DNA of 51,904 nucleotides from Actinomycetota bacterium (GTDB taxonomy: Bacteria > Actinomycetota > Geothermincolia > Geothermincolales > RBG-13-55-18), in NCBI GenBank assembly GCA_030019255.1, contig JASEFK010000015.1, positions 1 to 51,904 of the forward strand, written 5' to 3'. The notes beneath the pieces are model-generated. The model worked only from the letters and a program-made list of their open reading frames with translations. It did no database searches and was not told where the DNA came from. The translations under genes and the position numbers were made by a program. Positions 15,939 to 24,989 of the stretch are shown piece by piece (the first letter of the stretch is position 1; every line of letters begins with the position of its first letter).

Positions 15939-18900
15939 TTGGGAATTTTCAAGCCGTCCAAGGGGAAGCTTATCAAGCCCAACATCGAGAAGATGGAGGC
16001 CAAGCGCGACGTTTCCGGACTGATACAGGCGCTGCGGCACAATGACGTGAACGTCCGCATAAATGCCGCCCTGGCCCTGGGAAAGCTCAAGAGGGCACGG
16101 GCGGTGGCTCCACTCATAGAGACGCTGCGCGATGCCGACGAGGACGTGCGCTGGGCGGCAGCCTGGGCCCTGGGGGAGATAGGAAAGCCCGCCGCCCGGC
16201 CTCTCATCCAGGCCCTTCGGGACGAGGACGGCGACGTGAGGTGGAAGGCTGCCTGGGCTTTGGAAAAGATTGGAAAAGTGGTCGTGGACTCGCTCATCGA
16301 TGCCATGCGCACCGAGAGCGGTGAGGCCAAGGCCAAGGTAGCCCTGGTGCTGGGTTCCATCGGGGACGTACGGGCGGTCCGTCCGCTGGTGAAGGCCCTC
16401 AAGGACGAGGACGACAACGTGCGCTGGGCGGCAGCCTGGGCCCTGGAGAAGCTGGGGCCAACGGCGGTGAAATATCTCATCAACAATCTCACCCTGGAGG
16501 ATACCGAGGCCCGCAAGGAGGCGGCTGTCGCCCTGGGTGTGATCCGCGACGAATCGGCCATCGACCCCCTCATCGCGGCCATGCGCGACGAGGACAGGGA
16601 GGTGCGCAGGGAGGCGGCCGCAGCCCTCGTCTCCCTGAACAGCCGCAAGGCCATCGCCGGGCTGGAGTCTTACCTGGGCAGCGGGGACGAGGACCTCCGC
16701 CGCCTGGCGGCGGCGGTCCTGGCCAAGCTTGGCTGGCAGCCGAGGCGGGAGGAGGACCGCGTTTTCCTGCACCTGGTGAACCGGGACTGGGATAAGCTGG
16801 CGGGGATGAACGCGGAATCCTTCCCCCACCTTCTGCGCGCCCTGAAGAAGGAGGGGTGGGAGACCCGGAGCAGGGTGGCGGCCCTGGTCCGTGAAAACTC
16901 CCAGAGGCTGCTGCCCCCGCTTATGCAGGCCCTAGAGGACGAGGACGAGGAGCTGCGCCGGGAGGCGGCCCTGCTTCTCAAGGAGATGGGCGGAGCCGAA
17001 ACCCTGGATGTCCTCTTGCAGGCCATGCGGAACCGCGACTGGTTCGTGCGCCGGAGCGCGACCCTGGCTCTGGGAGAGGTGGGTGATCCCCGTTCCCTCG
17101 ACGCCCTGATCCAGGCCCTCAAGGACGAAGATGAGGACGTGCGCCGCGCCGCCGCCTGGGCCCTGGGCAAGATGGGTGATCTGGCCACGGAGCCGCTCAT
17201 GGAACTTCTGCTGCAGGGTGAGGTGGAGGAGCGCCGGGGTGCGGCCTGGGCTTTGGGGGTCATAAGGGACGCTCGGGCCTCGGAGGCTCTGGTCCGGGCC
17301 CTCAAGGACGAAGATGAGGACGTGCGCCGCGGCGCCGCCTGGGCCCTGGGCGAGCTCGGCGAGCAGGCCCTGCCTTCCCTGGACAGGGCTCTGGAGCTGG
17401 AGGGAGTGGCCGAGATAGCCCGCGAGATCGTATCCCGAATCCTGTCCGGGGAGGGGCGCGAGGCGGAAGCAGCCGAAATGGAAAAGGTCCTCGAGGCGGA
17501 AGAGGAAGCTTTCTTGAGTCCCTTGGAGCTGGAGGAAATCAGCCTGGAATCGGGGATGCCGACGCTCGAGGAGGAAGTGGTCGAGGAGGCGGCGGCCCAG
17601 GTGGTATCGGAAGTGCTGGGAAAGATGGGCTGGAAGCCGGGAGAGGAGGAGGAAAAGGCCGACTACTTCATCGCCAGGCGACAGTGGGACAAGGTTACGG
17701 AGATGGGTGAGCTGGCGGTGGATTCCCTGATCAATGCCCTGGGGGACGAGGACGAGGAGGTCCGGTCCAGGGCGGCCTGGGCCCTGGGGGTGATCGGCAG
17801 CCCTCGTGCCGTAGACGCCCTGGTATCCGCGCTGGAGGATCCGGTGCGGGATGTGAGGGTGAAGGCCGCGGGGGCACTCAAGAAAATCGGTACCCCGTGC
17901 ACCGATGCCCTCATCCAGGCCCTGCAGGAAGGAGGGGACGAGCTGCGCAAGGAGGCGGCCAGGGTTCTCGGCGACATTAAGGACCTGCGGGCCATACCCT
18001 TCCTGGTGAAGGCCATGGGGGATCCCGAGGAGAAGGTGAGGGGGAGAGCGGCCAACGCCCTGGAGAAGATAGGCGAGCCCGCCGTGGAAGCCCTGCAGGC
18101 GACACTGTCGGCCGAAGATCCCAACGCCCGGGCTCTTGCGGCTTCCGTCCTCACCAGGATGGGCCTGAAGCCATCCGAATTGGTGGCCGCGGAGGGAGGC
18201 CCGGCGATGGAGAGGCTGGAAGGGACCAAGGCGAGGGAGCTGATCCTGGAGGGCAAATGGGAGGAGGTGGCCACGCTGGGGGAGAACGCCGTAGAGGCTC
18301 TCCTGGAGGCTCTCGAAGACCAGGAGCCCGAGGTTCGTCGCGGAGCGGCCTGGGCCCTGGGGGTCATCAGGAATCCCCGCGCCGTGGAACCCCTGGTATC
18401 CCGCCTCCGGGACGCGGACGAATCGGTGCGCAGCGGTGCCGCCTGGGCCCTGGGGGTCATTGGTGATCCCCGCGGCGTCCCCGCGCTTGTCGATGCGCTA
18501 CGGGACAGCAGTCCGGAGGTCCGACGTAAGGCCGCCTGGGCCCTGGGGGAGATAGGGGAGCGGGAAGCTGTCGACGCCTTGGTGCAGGTCCTCGAGGACG
18601 AGGACCTGGACGTACGCCGGGTGACTTTCCTGGTGCTGGAAAAGCTAGGCTGGAAACCCACGGAGGAAGAGGAGGTGCGGCGGCTCATCGCCGAACGGGA
18701 GTGGGACCGCCTGGCGGGGATGGGGGACGTGGCCGTGGAATCCCTCATCGAGGCCTTGTCCGCCGAGGACGGAGAGACGCGCATGAAGGCTGCCTGGGCT
18801 CTCGGGGAGATCGGGGACCGGCGGGCACTCGAGCCGCTTCTCGATGTCCTCGAGGACCTTGAGCCCCAAGTGAGGGAAAAGGCGGCCAGGTCCCTGGGGA

Positions 18901-20213
18901 AGCTGCGCGATCCCGGCGCACTGGAAGGATTGCTGCGCCTCCTGGACGACGAGGACGAAGGAGTAAGGGCCGCCGCCTCCGAGGCCCTGGGGGAGCTGGG
19001 CTGGAAGCCAGAGGAAGTGGCGGCGGAGGAAACCGAGGAATTGGTGGTCGCGGAGGCCAAGGAAGTGGTATCCGTGGCGGAAGAAGAGGCCGCCGTGGAA
19101 GAGATGGAAGAAGTTACCATTTCTTCGGAGGTGGGACCGGCCGCGGAGGTGGTCGGTGAGGGAGAACCGCCACGAGAGGAAGCGACGGTCGAGGAGGTAC
19201 TCGGGGCGACGGAGCTCACGAGGGAGGTTGAGGTGCCGGCAGGAGAGCCGGTGGCCGTTTCCGCTCCACAAGAAACCGGGGTGGAAAAGCTCGAGGAGGC
19301 CGAGGCACCCCTGGAGGAAATCCTCTTGCCCGCGGTCGGGAAGGAGGAGGCCGTTCTATCGGGTGCTTCCGAAGAAAAGCCGCTGGAGGAAATACCGGTC
19401 GGTGCCATGTCCTCCCACGCCGAAGCCCTGATCGCCCAGCGCAGCTGGAAGGAATTGCTTGCCCTGGGCGAGGAAGCGGTGCTCCCCCTGGCGGAGGTAT
19501 TGAGGAGTGGGGAGAAGGGTGAACGGAAGAAGGCGGCCTTCATCCTGCGCCAGATAGGACTGCCGGCGGTGCCGACCCTGCGCAACCTGCTCCACGACCG
19601 CAAGGAGGAAGTACGCGCCGTGGCCCGGGATATCCTGGCCGAATTGGGCTGGAAGACGGGGGAGGAGGAGGAACTCGCCCAGAGCCTCATCCGAGAAGGG
19701 AAGTGGGAAGAGGTGGCCCACCTGGGGAAGCCGGCCGTGCTTCCGCTGGTGAGAACCTTGCGTGACGCGGAGGTGGAGAAAAGGCGCATGGCGGCATCTC
19801 TTCTGGGTAACCTCCCCGATGCGGCTGCCCTCGAGCCGCTGCTTTCCGCCCTCCAGGACGAGGACGGGGAGGTAAGAGGAAGGGCCGCCAGGGCCCTGGG
19901 CAAACTCGGGGACGCCAGGGCCTGCCGACACCTGGCGGAGGCTCTCTCCGACGAAGATGCGGACGTAAGGGCACGGGTGGCCGCCTCCCTTGACCGTCTT
20001 GGTTGGACACCCGCGGACGACCGCGAAAGAGCCCGATATTTCATGGCTACCCGGCAGTGGAACAAGCTGGCCGAGATGGCGGAGGCGGCGGAAGAAGCGC
20101 TGCGGGAGAGGCTGGAAGATGCGGATCCAGAGGTCAGGGAGATGGCCCGCTGCCTGCTCGACGACATACGCGGATCCCGGGAATTCAAGGAGCTTCTCCG
20201 AGAGCTGGACTGA
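15939..20213 (+). CDS. Giant HEAT/PBS-lyase repeat protein (1,424 aa)
   Basis: Nearly the whole protein is about 30-residue HEAT repeats of PBS-lyase type (for example AAWALGEIGKPAARPLIQAL with D-E-D-x-x-V-R joints). Seven larger modules start with a Trp-anchored helix: (R/E)xWDKLxxMG followed by AVxxLIxAL, at about residues 284, 583, 774, 921, 1169, 1256 and 1373. Most are preceded by an LGWKPxxEEE linker. Two Glu/Val-rich unstructured linkers lie at about 510-565 and 1028-1150. HEAT solenoids are protein-protein scaffolds; no enzyme motif is visible. TTG 15939 with SD AAGGGGAG gives MGIFKPSKGKL, which fits HEAT-protein starts better than upstream codons. No signal peptide or membrane segment is present. 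Its partner is unknown. Confidence 0.8.
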   Translation: MGIFKPSKGKLIKPNIEKMEAKRDVSGLIQALRHNDVNVRINAALALGKLKRARAVAPLIETLRDADEDVRWAAAWALGEIGKPAARPLIQALRDEDGDVRWKAAWALEKIGKVVVDSLIDAMRTESGEAKAKVALVLGSIGDVRAVRPLVKALKDEDDNVRWAAAWALEKLGPTAVKYLINNLTLEDTEARKEAAVALGVIRDESAIDPLIAAMRDEDREVRREAAAALVSLNSRKAIAGLESYLGSGDEDLRRLAAAVLAKLGWQPRREEDRVFLHLVNRDWDKLAGMNAESFPHLLRALKKEGWETRSRVAALVRENSQRLLPPLMQALEDEDEELRREAALLLKEMGGAETLDVLLQAMRNRDWFVRRSATLALGEVGDPRSLDALIQALKDEDEDVRRAAAWALGKMGDLATEPLMELLLQGEVEERRGAAWALGVIRDARASEALVRALKDEDEDVRRGAAWALGELGEQALPSLDRALELEGVAEIAREIVSRILSGEGREAEAAEMEKVLEAEEEAFLSPLELEEISLESGMPTLEEEVVEEAAAQVVSEVLGKMGWKPGEEEEKADYFIARRQWDKVTEMGELAVDSLINALGDEDEEVRSRAAWALGVIGSPRAVDALVSALEDPVRDVRVKAAGALKKIGTPCTDALIQALQEGGDELRKEAARVLGDIKDLRAIPFLVKAMGDPEEKVRGRAANALEKIGEPAVEALQATLSAEDPNARALAASVLTRMGLKPSELVAAEGGPAMERLEGTKARELILEGKWEEVATLGENAVEALLEALEDQEPEVRRGAAWALGVIRNPRAVEPLVSRLRDADESVRSGAAWALGVIGDPRGVPALVDALRDSSPEVRRKAAWALGEIGEREAVDALVQVLEDEDLDVRRVTFLVLEKLGWKPTEEEEVRRLIAEREWDRLAGMGDVAVESLIEALSAEDGETRMKAAWALGEIGDRRALEPLLDVLEDLEPQVREKAARSLGKLRDPGALEGLLRLLDDEDEGVRAAASEALGELGWKPEEVAAEETEELVVAEAKEVVSVAEEEAAVEEMEEVTISSEVGPAAEVVGEGEPPREEATVEEVLGATELTREVEVPAGEPVAVSAPQETGVEKLEEAEAPLEEILLPAVGKEEAVLSGASEEKPLEEIPVGAMSSHAEALIAQRSWKELLALGEEAVLPLAEVLRSGEKGERKKAAFILRQIGLPAVPTLRNLLHDRKEEVRAVARDILAELGWKTGEEEELAQSLIREGKWEEVAHLGKPAVLPLVRTLRDAEVEKRRMAASLLGNLPDAAALEPLLSALQDEDGEVRGRAARALGKLGDARACRHLAEALSDEDADVRARVAASLDRLGWTPADDRERARYFMATRQWNKLAEMAEAAEEALRERLEDADPEVREMARCLLDDIRGSREFKELLRELD

Positions 20214-20270
20214 GCCGGAGGCCCGGATAAAGGATCGAAATCGGGGAGCGAACTCTCGGGAGGGTCGACC

Positions 20271-20774
20271 TTGGAGTTGAGGGATGTCATCCTGGGGAGG
20301 AGGAGTATACGCCGGTTCCTGGACCGTCCCTTGAGCGAGGAGGATACGCATGCCCTGCTGGAAGCGGGGCGCTGGGCGCCCTCGGGGCTGAACAACCAAC
20401 CCTGGAGGGTGGTCCTGGTGGAGGACCGCTCGAAGGCCGCGGACTTGTCGCGTTGCACCCGCTATTCGTCCATCGTCGCGGAAGCGCCTTTGCTCATCGC
20501 CGTTTTCCTTGACCATTCTTCGTCCTACGACCGGGACAAGGATGTCATGTCCGTGGGGGCCTTCATCCAGAACATCCTCCTGGCGGCGCACGACAGGGGA
20601 CTGGGCGCCGTGTGGCTGGGCGAAATTCTCCGCGAAAAGGAAAGGGTGAGGGAATTACTGGAAGTCCCTCCCGAATTCGAGCTTATGGCGGTGATCGCCG
20701 TGGGATACCCGGCCGAAAGTCCGGCCCGCAGGGAGCGCAAGGCCCTTGACGAGCTGATATACAGGAGATATTGA
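20271..20774 (+). CDS. Nitroreductase-family flavoprotein
   Basis: The 167-residue protein has the FMN-binding start RRSIRRFLDRPL, WAPSGLNNQPWRVV, the central GAFIQNILLAAHDRGLGAVWLG and the end VGYPAESP. Members use FMN and NAD(P)H to reduce nitro, quinone, enone or related groups and are normally dimers. TTG 20271 follows GGGAGGG six bases upstream. It lies 57 bases after the HEAT gene and may be co-transcribed. The native substrate is unknown. Confidence 0.85.
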   Translation: MELRDVILGRRSIRRFLDRPLSEEDTHALLEAGRWAPSGLNNQPWRVVLVEDRSKAADLSRCTRYSSIVAEAPLLIAVFLDHSSSYDRDKDVMSVGAFIQNILLAAHDRGLGAVWLGEILREKERVRELLEVPPEFELMAVIAVGYPAESPARRERKALDELIYRRY

Positions 20775-21319
20775 CGGGATAAAGAAAGCCCACTCGCTTC
20801 CTTTGTTTCTGCTCCACCTTTTGGTTTCCATCCTTGGAACCATCACCCTTTTCGCACTCCCCTGGAGACATGCGGCGCGGAGGCAAGTCTTGAAAGGGGG
20901 AGGCGGTGGAGGATTCCCGCGGAGTGCCACGCCTCCGATATAAGAAAATATAACTTGTCATATTTCATTAATTCCGATAAGCTTGTTCACGACGGCAAGA
21001 GGGAGAACAAGGGGGCATTTTCGATTACCGCGTAAAACGTGCGGAAAACGTCAGAATCCGCTTTCCGGGCCAGTGTTTCGCGATGCCCGTATACCGGGCA
21101 CATGAAAGGTGAGGAGAAAGTCCTGGCTTTAGGGGGGTTGCGAGGCCGGACCGGCTTTAAAAGAAAGACTGACACGAAAGGGTAGGAACTTGCCTTCTGT
21201 GCATGAACTCCCGGCTATATCGTTCAAGGTTCCGAGGACGGCACCGACGGAAAGGGGATATCGGCGGGATCAAGCGTTCTGGTCGTGATGAAGGCGGAGG
21301 CGACAGGGAGGTGGAGTCG
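20775..21319. other. Gene-free segment
   Basis: No gene is supported. An AT-rich patch (20938-20990, with TATTTCATTAATTCCG) may hold a promoter for the downstream repeat protein, but no -35/-10 pair with proper spacing was found. Upstream in-frame codons from 21203 lack an SD and signal-peptide character. Confidence 0.3.
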
Positions 21320-24266
21320 ATGAGGGGTGTTTTTAAAAAGGCGCGGCGGATTCTGGCCATGGCTCTCACCCTGGCGGTGGGCTTGACCCTTATCTTCGTC
21401 TTCCCGGCTTCTGGAGCGGAATCAAGCGGTGAGGATGAGGAAATAGAGATCATGAGCTCCGAGGCGGTGATCCTGGAAACCGATCACCGGGGCAAGGTGG
21501 AGAAGGGCAGGATCGTGACCTTTTTCGGCCTCACCGGTCGGGGAAGCGTGGATGTGGCCAAGCACGTCGATCTCGAGGGAGACGGAAGGTGGCAAGGAGT
21601 GCACGGTTTCACTGTGCCCCGGTTGGAGGGGGATGAGCTGGTGTGGCGCAACCTGAAAGTCGACGGCGTCCGCAACGTTATGAGCTCCATGGAGTTCAAG
21701 GGGGCTACGGCCGAGGAAGTGAGGATGAAGATACCCCTCCGCCTGGAATACCGTTACTTCCTTGACGGCCGGGAGGTGGAGGACCCCGAGTCCATAACCG
21801 GAAAGGACGGCCGCTTCCGCCTCGAGCTCACCATGACCAACACCAGCAAGGAACCGAGATCAGTTCGCTACAGGGATCCGGAGACGGGCGAGACGAGGGA
21901 AGATGAGGTGGAAGTCTATCTCCCCCTGGTCATCCTGCCCTACGACTGGTACTTCGACAACGACGTCTTCTTCAACCTGAAAGCCGACCCCACCGGTGTG
22001 GCCATCCCCTTCCCGGACCACTGGCAGGTAGGATGGTCCATACCCCTTTTCCCGCCGGCCACCGAGGAGAGCCACACCATCTGGGTGGAGGCGGACGTGA
22101 AGGATTTCCGGCTTCCACCCCTGGTGCTCTCGGTCAACTTCACCTTTCCACGGACCAACCAGAGGGATACCCTCACGGAGTTCGTAGCCGGCTTGGAGCA
22201 GCTCTTCGACGGCGTCAAACAGCTCCACGAGGGACTCCTGGAGGGGGTGGAAGGCCTGGGGAGCCCGGACCAGGAGGACACGATTTTATATGGGACCTCC
22301 GCCATCCTGGACGGCCTGCGGCGGATGGCCGATACCCGGAGCGGTCTCCCCTACGCCAAGGTCAACCTTGACTCCCAATTATTACCAGGAGTCGACCAGA
22401 TGGTCCAGGGCGTGGGGAACCCTTCCACCCCTGACACCCTGCTTTTCGGGGTGAGCGAAGCCACCAAAGGCCTGGTCCAGATGCTGGCGGGCATAGGTGG
22501 CCCTGGCGTTGCGGATACCCTTCTTTACGCCATGGCTGCCATGCGCCAGGGACTCGGCGAGATGCTCAGCGGGGTGGGGTCGGAAGACCAACCGGACACC
22601 CTGCTCTACGCCGTGGACCAGGCCTCCAAGGGACTGGAGGAGATGAGCCAGGGGATCGGCGACGCCGCATTACCGGACACCCTCCTTTTCGCCACGGACC
22701 GGATGGCCGGGGGTCTGGAGGAGATGAAGAAGGGCATCGGCTCTCCCACTACCCCGGACACCCTGCTCTATGCCCTATCCACCATGCAGGGCGGGCTGGA
22801 GGAAGCCAGGGCGGGCATCGGTTCATCCTCGACGCCCGACACCATGCTCTACGGGCTGGCTGCGGTGGCCGATGGCCTGAACCAGATTTTGGAAGGCCTT
22901 GGTAGCGAGACCATCCCGGATACCCTCCTCTACGGGATAAGCGAGTTGAGCAAGGGGCTTTCCAGCGGTGACCCCGCCAACCCCGGGGTGCTCGAGGGTA
23001 TCCAGGAGATAAGAGATGGTCTGCACGAGATATGGTTGAACACTTCTACCGACGGGCCCATTTATCAAGGGCTTAATCTCATCCGTATCCTGGCCCCCTG
23101 GACGGGCCCCATTGTGGACCAGCTGGAGCAGGGTATCGTTTTAAGCACCGACCCGAACAACCCCTCCATCCATTATGGGTGCCAGTTGATGATGGGGGGA
23201 GCCGATCAGATGATCGCTGGCATCGGCTCTCCTGCCACCCCGGACACTCTGCTCTACGCCGCGACCCGGATCAAGGGCGGCCTGGAGGAGATGAAGGAGG
23301 GCATCGGCTCTCCCACCATACCGGGAACCCTGCTCTATGGGGTGGCCCAGGTGCAGGGAGGACTGGAGATGCTCAAGGCAGGTATAGGCGACGCCGGGAT
23401 GCCGGACACCCTGCTCTATGCTGTGGACCAGGTCCAGGGGGGGGTTGAACCTTATGCTCCAGGGAATAGGCTCACCGGTGTTCGAGGACACCCTCCTCTA
23501 TGCCGTGGCCCAGGTGGATATGGGGTTGAGGTTGATGAAGGCGGGCATCGGCTCTCCCGCTACCCCGGACACCCTGCTTTACGCCATGTCGGCCATGGAC
23601 ATGGGCCTGAACCAGATGAAGGCGGGCATAGGCAGCGAAACCGCTGCGGACACCCTGCTCTACGCGGTGGCTCAGGTACAGAACGGGCTGGAGCTCATGA
23701 AGGCGGGCATAGGCGATGTCGAAGCGCCGGACACCCTCCTTTACGCCATGGCTCAGGTACAGAACGGGCTTTACCGGGTGAAGAACGGCCTTTCCTCGGG
23801 GAATATGAGCGCCCCGGGCATCAAGGAAGGCCTGATCATGATTTCCGCCGGGCTGGGCGAGGCGGTGACCGGGCTGGGAAGCACCACCTCTCCGGACACC
23901 CTCCTGTACGGGGCCGACCAGGTGAACAGCGGTGTGGAGAAGGTCAAGGAAGGACTGACGCAGGCCACCTCCGAAGGGACCGCGGTGATGTATGCGGGAC
24001 TGGCGGAAAACCTGGCCCAGCTCTATCTCACGCAGGGAGAACTGGAGGCCATCAAGGAGCGGGGCGAGGAGTTCGACCATATCCTGGGAAGGGTGGATGA
24101 CGCGGAGGTCAACAGGCTGACCTTTGTCTACCAGACGCCGCCCACCTATAATTACCGGAAGGGCTCGAATCTCAGCGTGTTCGTCTCCGGGGTCCTTTCC
24201 CTTCTCTGTATCCTGGTCATACTGGGCCTCTCCTTCGTCCTCAGAAGATACCCCGTGGTGGGATGA
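21320..24266 (+). pseudogene. Exported 27-aa-repeat membrane protein, frameshifted at a G8 tract
   Basis: ATG 21320 (SD GGGAGGTGG) starts a protein with a signal peptide (about 8-34, ending FPASGA), a beta-rich N-domain (about 40-300) and about sixteen 27-residue repeats of the form GIGSPxxPDTLLYAxxxxxxGLEEMKx. A charged linker and one C-terminal membrane helix (FVSGVLSLLCILVILGLSF) follow. The N-domain and the leucine/glycine repeats resemble YhgE/Pip-type surface membrane proteins (inference). At 23437-23444 eight G residues replace the seven needed, moving the reading frame. The open frame before and after is clean in the expected phase, so a one-base slip, real or from sequencing, is the only lesion. 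Read literally, translation would lose the membrane anchor and end at 24100. Restored length is about 981 residues. Confidence 0.7.
22252..23970 (+). repeat. Array of about sixteen 81-base coding repeats
   Basis: Units of 81 bases encode a GxGxxxxxDTLLYA core and a GLxxMxx end. Eight units lie before an insert (about 22950-23205) and eight after it, partly interrupted near 23790-23870. Copies differ at many silent and coding sites, so the array is old rather than freshly amplified. Confidence 0.8.
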
Positions 24267-24989
24267 TCTCCGCGATTCCTCAGCCCGGAGGCTGTGGGGA
24301 AAGGGCGTCTTAGGGGTGGAGCAACAGTCCGCCCTTTTGTTTGTCCAGCCCGGAAATCAGGTGGTAAAAAGGGGTGACCTGGAGGTCGGGCAAACAGGGA
24401 TAGCCGGCAGCGTGCCGTGTCCATGACGATGCGGCAGGCTTCGGCCTTCAGCACATGGGTTCGTATAAAGAACAGGTAGATTTGGGGAAATCTCCCCATA
24501 AAAGGAGAGAAACATTAGTGATCCCCTATCCTGCCGCTTGGGGTATAATCGGGAGAGGCGACCCTATGGCTTCGTGGGACTCTCGGCTTTCCGGAGATCG
24601 TAGGTGGCGGGCGCCGGAGGTTGAAGGACGAGTAGTAAGGGGGTTTGCCTTGCCGGGGGAGGGGGCAGACTGACGGCTGAATGAAAATAGCAGGAACGCC
24701 TCCAGATTCTTCCATCAAAACGTTCACCCGAAGCGTGAAGATGTACGAGTGTAACCGGACTTTCCGTTTGCGGTCGCCGTCCGAGATAAGAGAAGGTTTG
24801 CGCCGCGGATTTCCCTGGTCCGCTCGCCGTCGTACCGCACGGGAAACGGTTTAGGGGAAGGACTGAACGATTGGAAGTTAAATATTTATAAATAGAGGAG
24901 GAAGATGTCGCGCGTCTGGAAGCCCTCGGTCGTAGGGACATCCCCTTGGAAGTGAAGTATTGAATCTTTTACGGAAGGGCGGGTTGGTG
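24267..24989. other. Long spacer with two possible small ORFs
   Basis: No conserved gene is seen. GGGTATAATC holds a TATAAT at 24544-24549; GGGAGAGG (24551-24558) and ATG 24567 then open a 35-codon frame ending at 24674. Further on, AGAGGAGGAAG precedes ATG 24905, opening a 16-codon frame (MSRVWKPSVVGTSPWK) that ends at 24955, just before the kinase gene. A hairpin GGGGA-AATC-TCCCC lies at 24484-24497. These may be leader peptides or chance. Confidence 0.3.

Noticed and set aside
17663-20458. 931-codon open frame on the minus strand across the HEAT gene
   Set aside because: It is antisense to the repeat gene; GC-rich biased codons keep it open, it is rich in Ser/Arg and has no domain.
22252-23970. 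Possible satellite or CRISPR-like repeat
   Set aside because: The 81-base units are in frame and encode a conserved 27-residue protein repeat.
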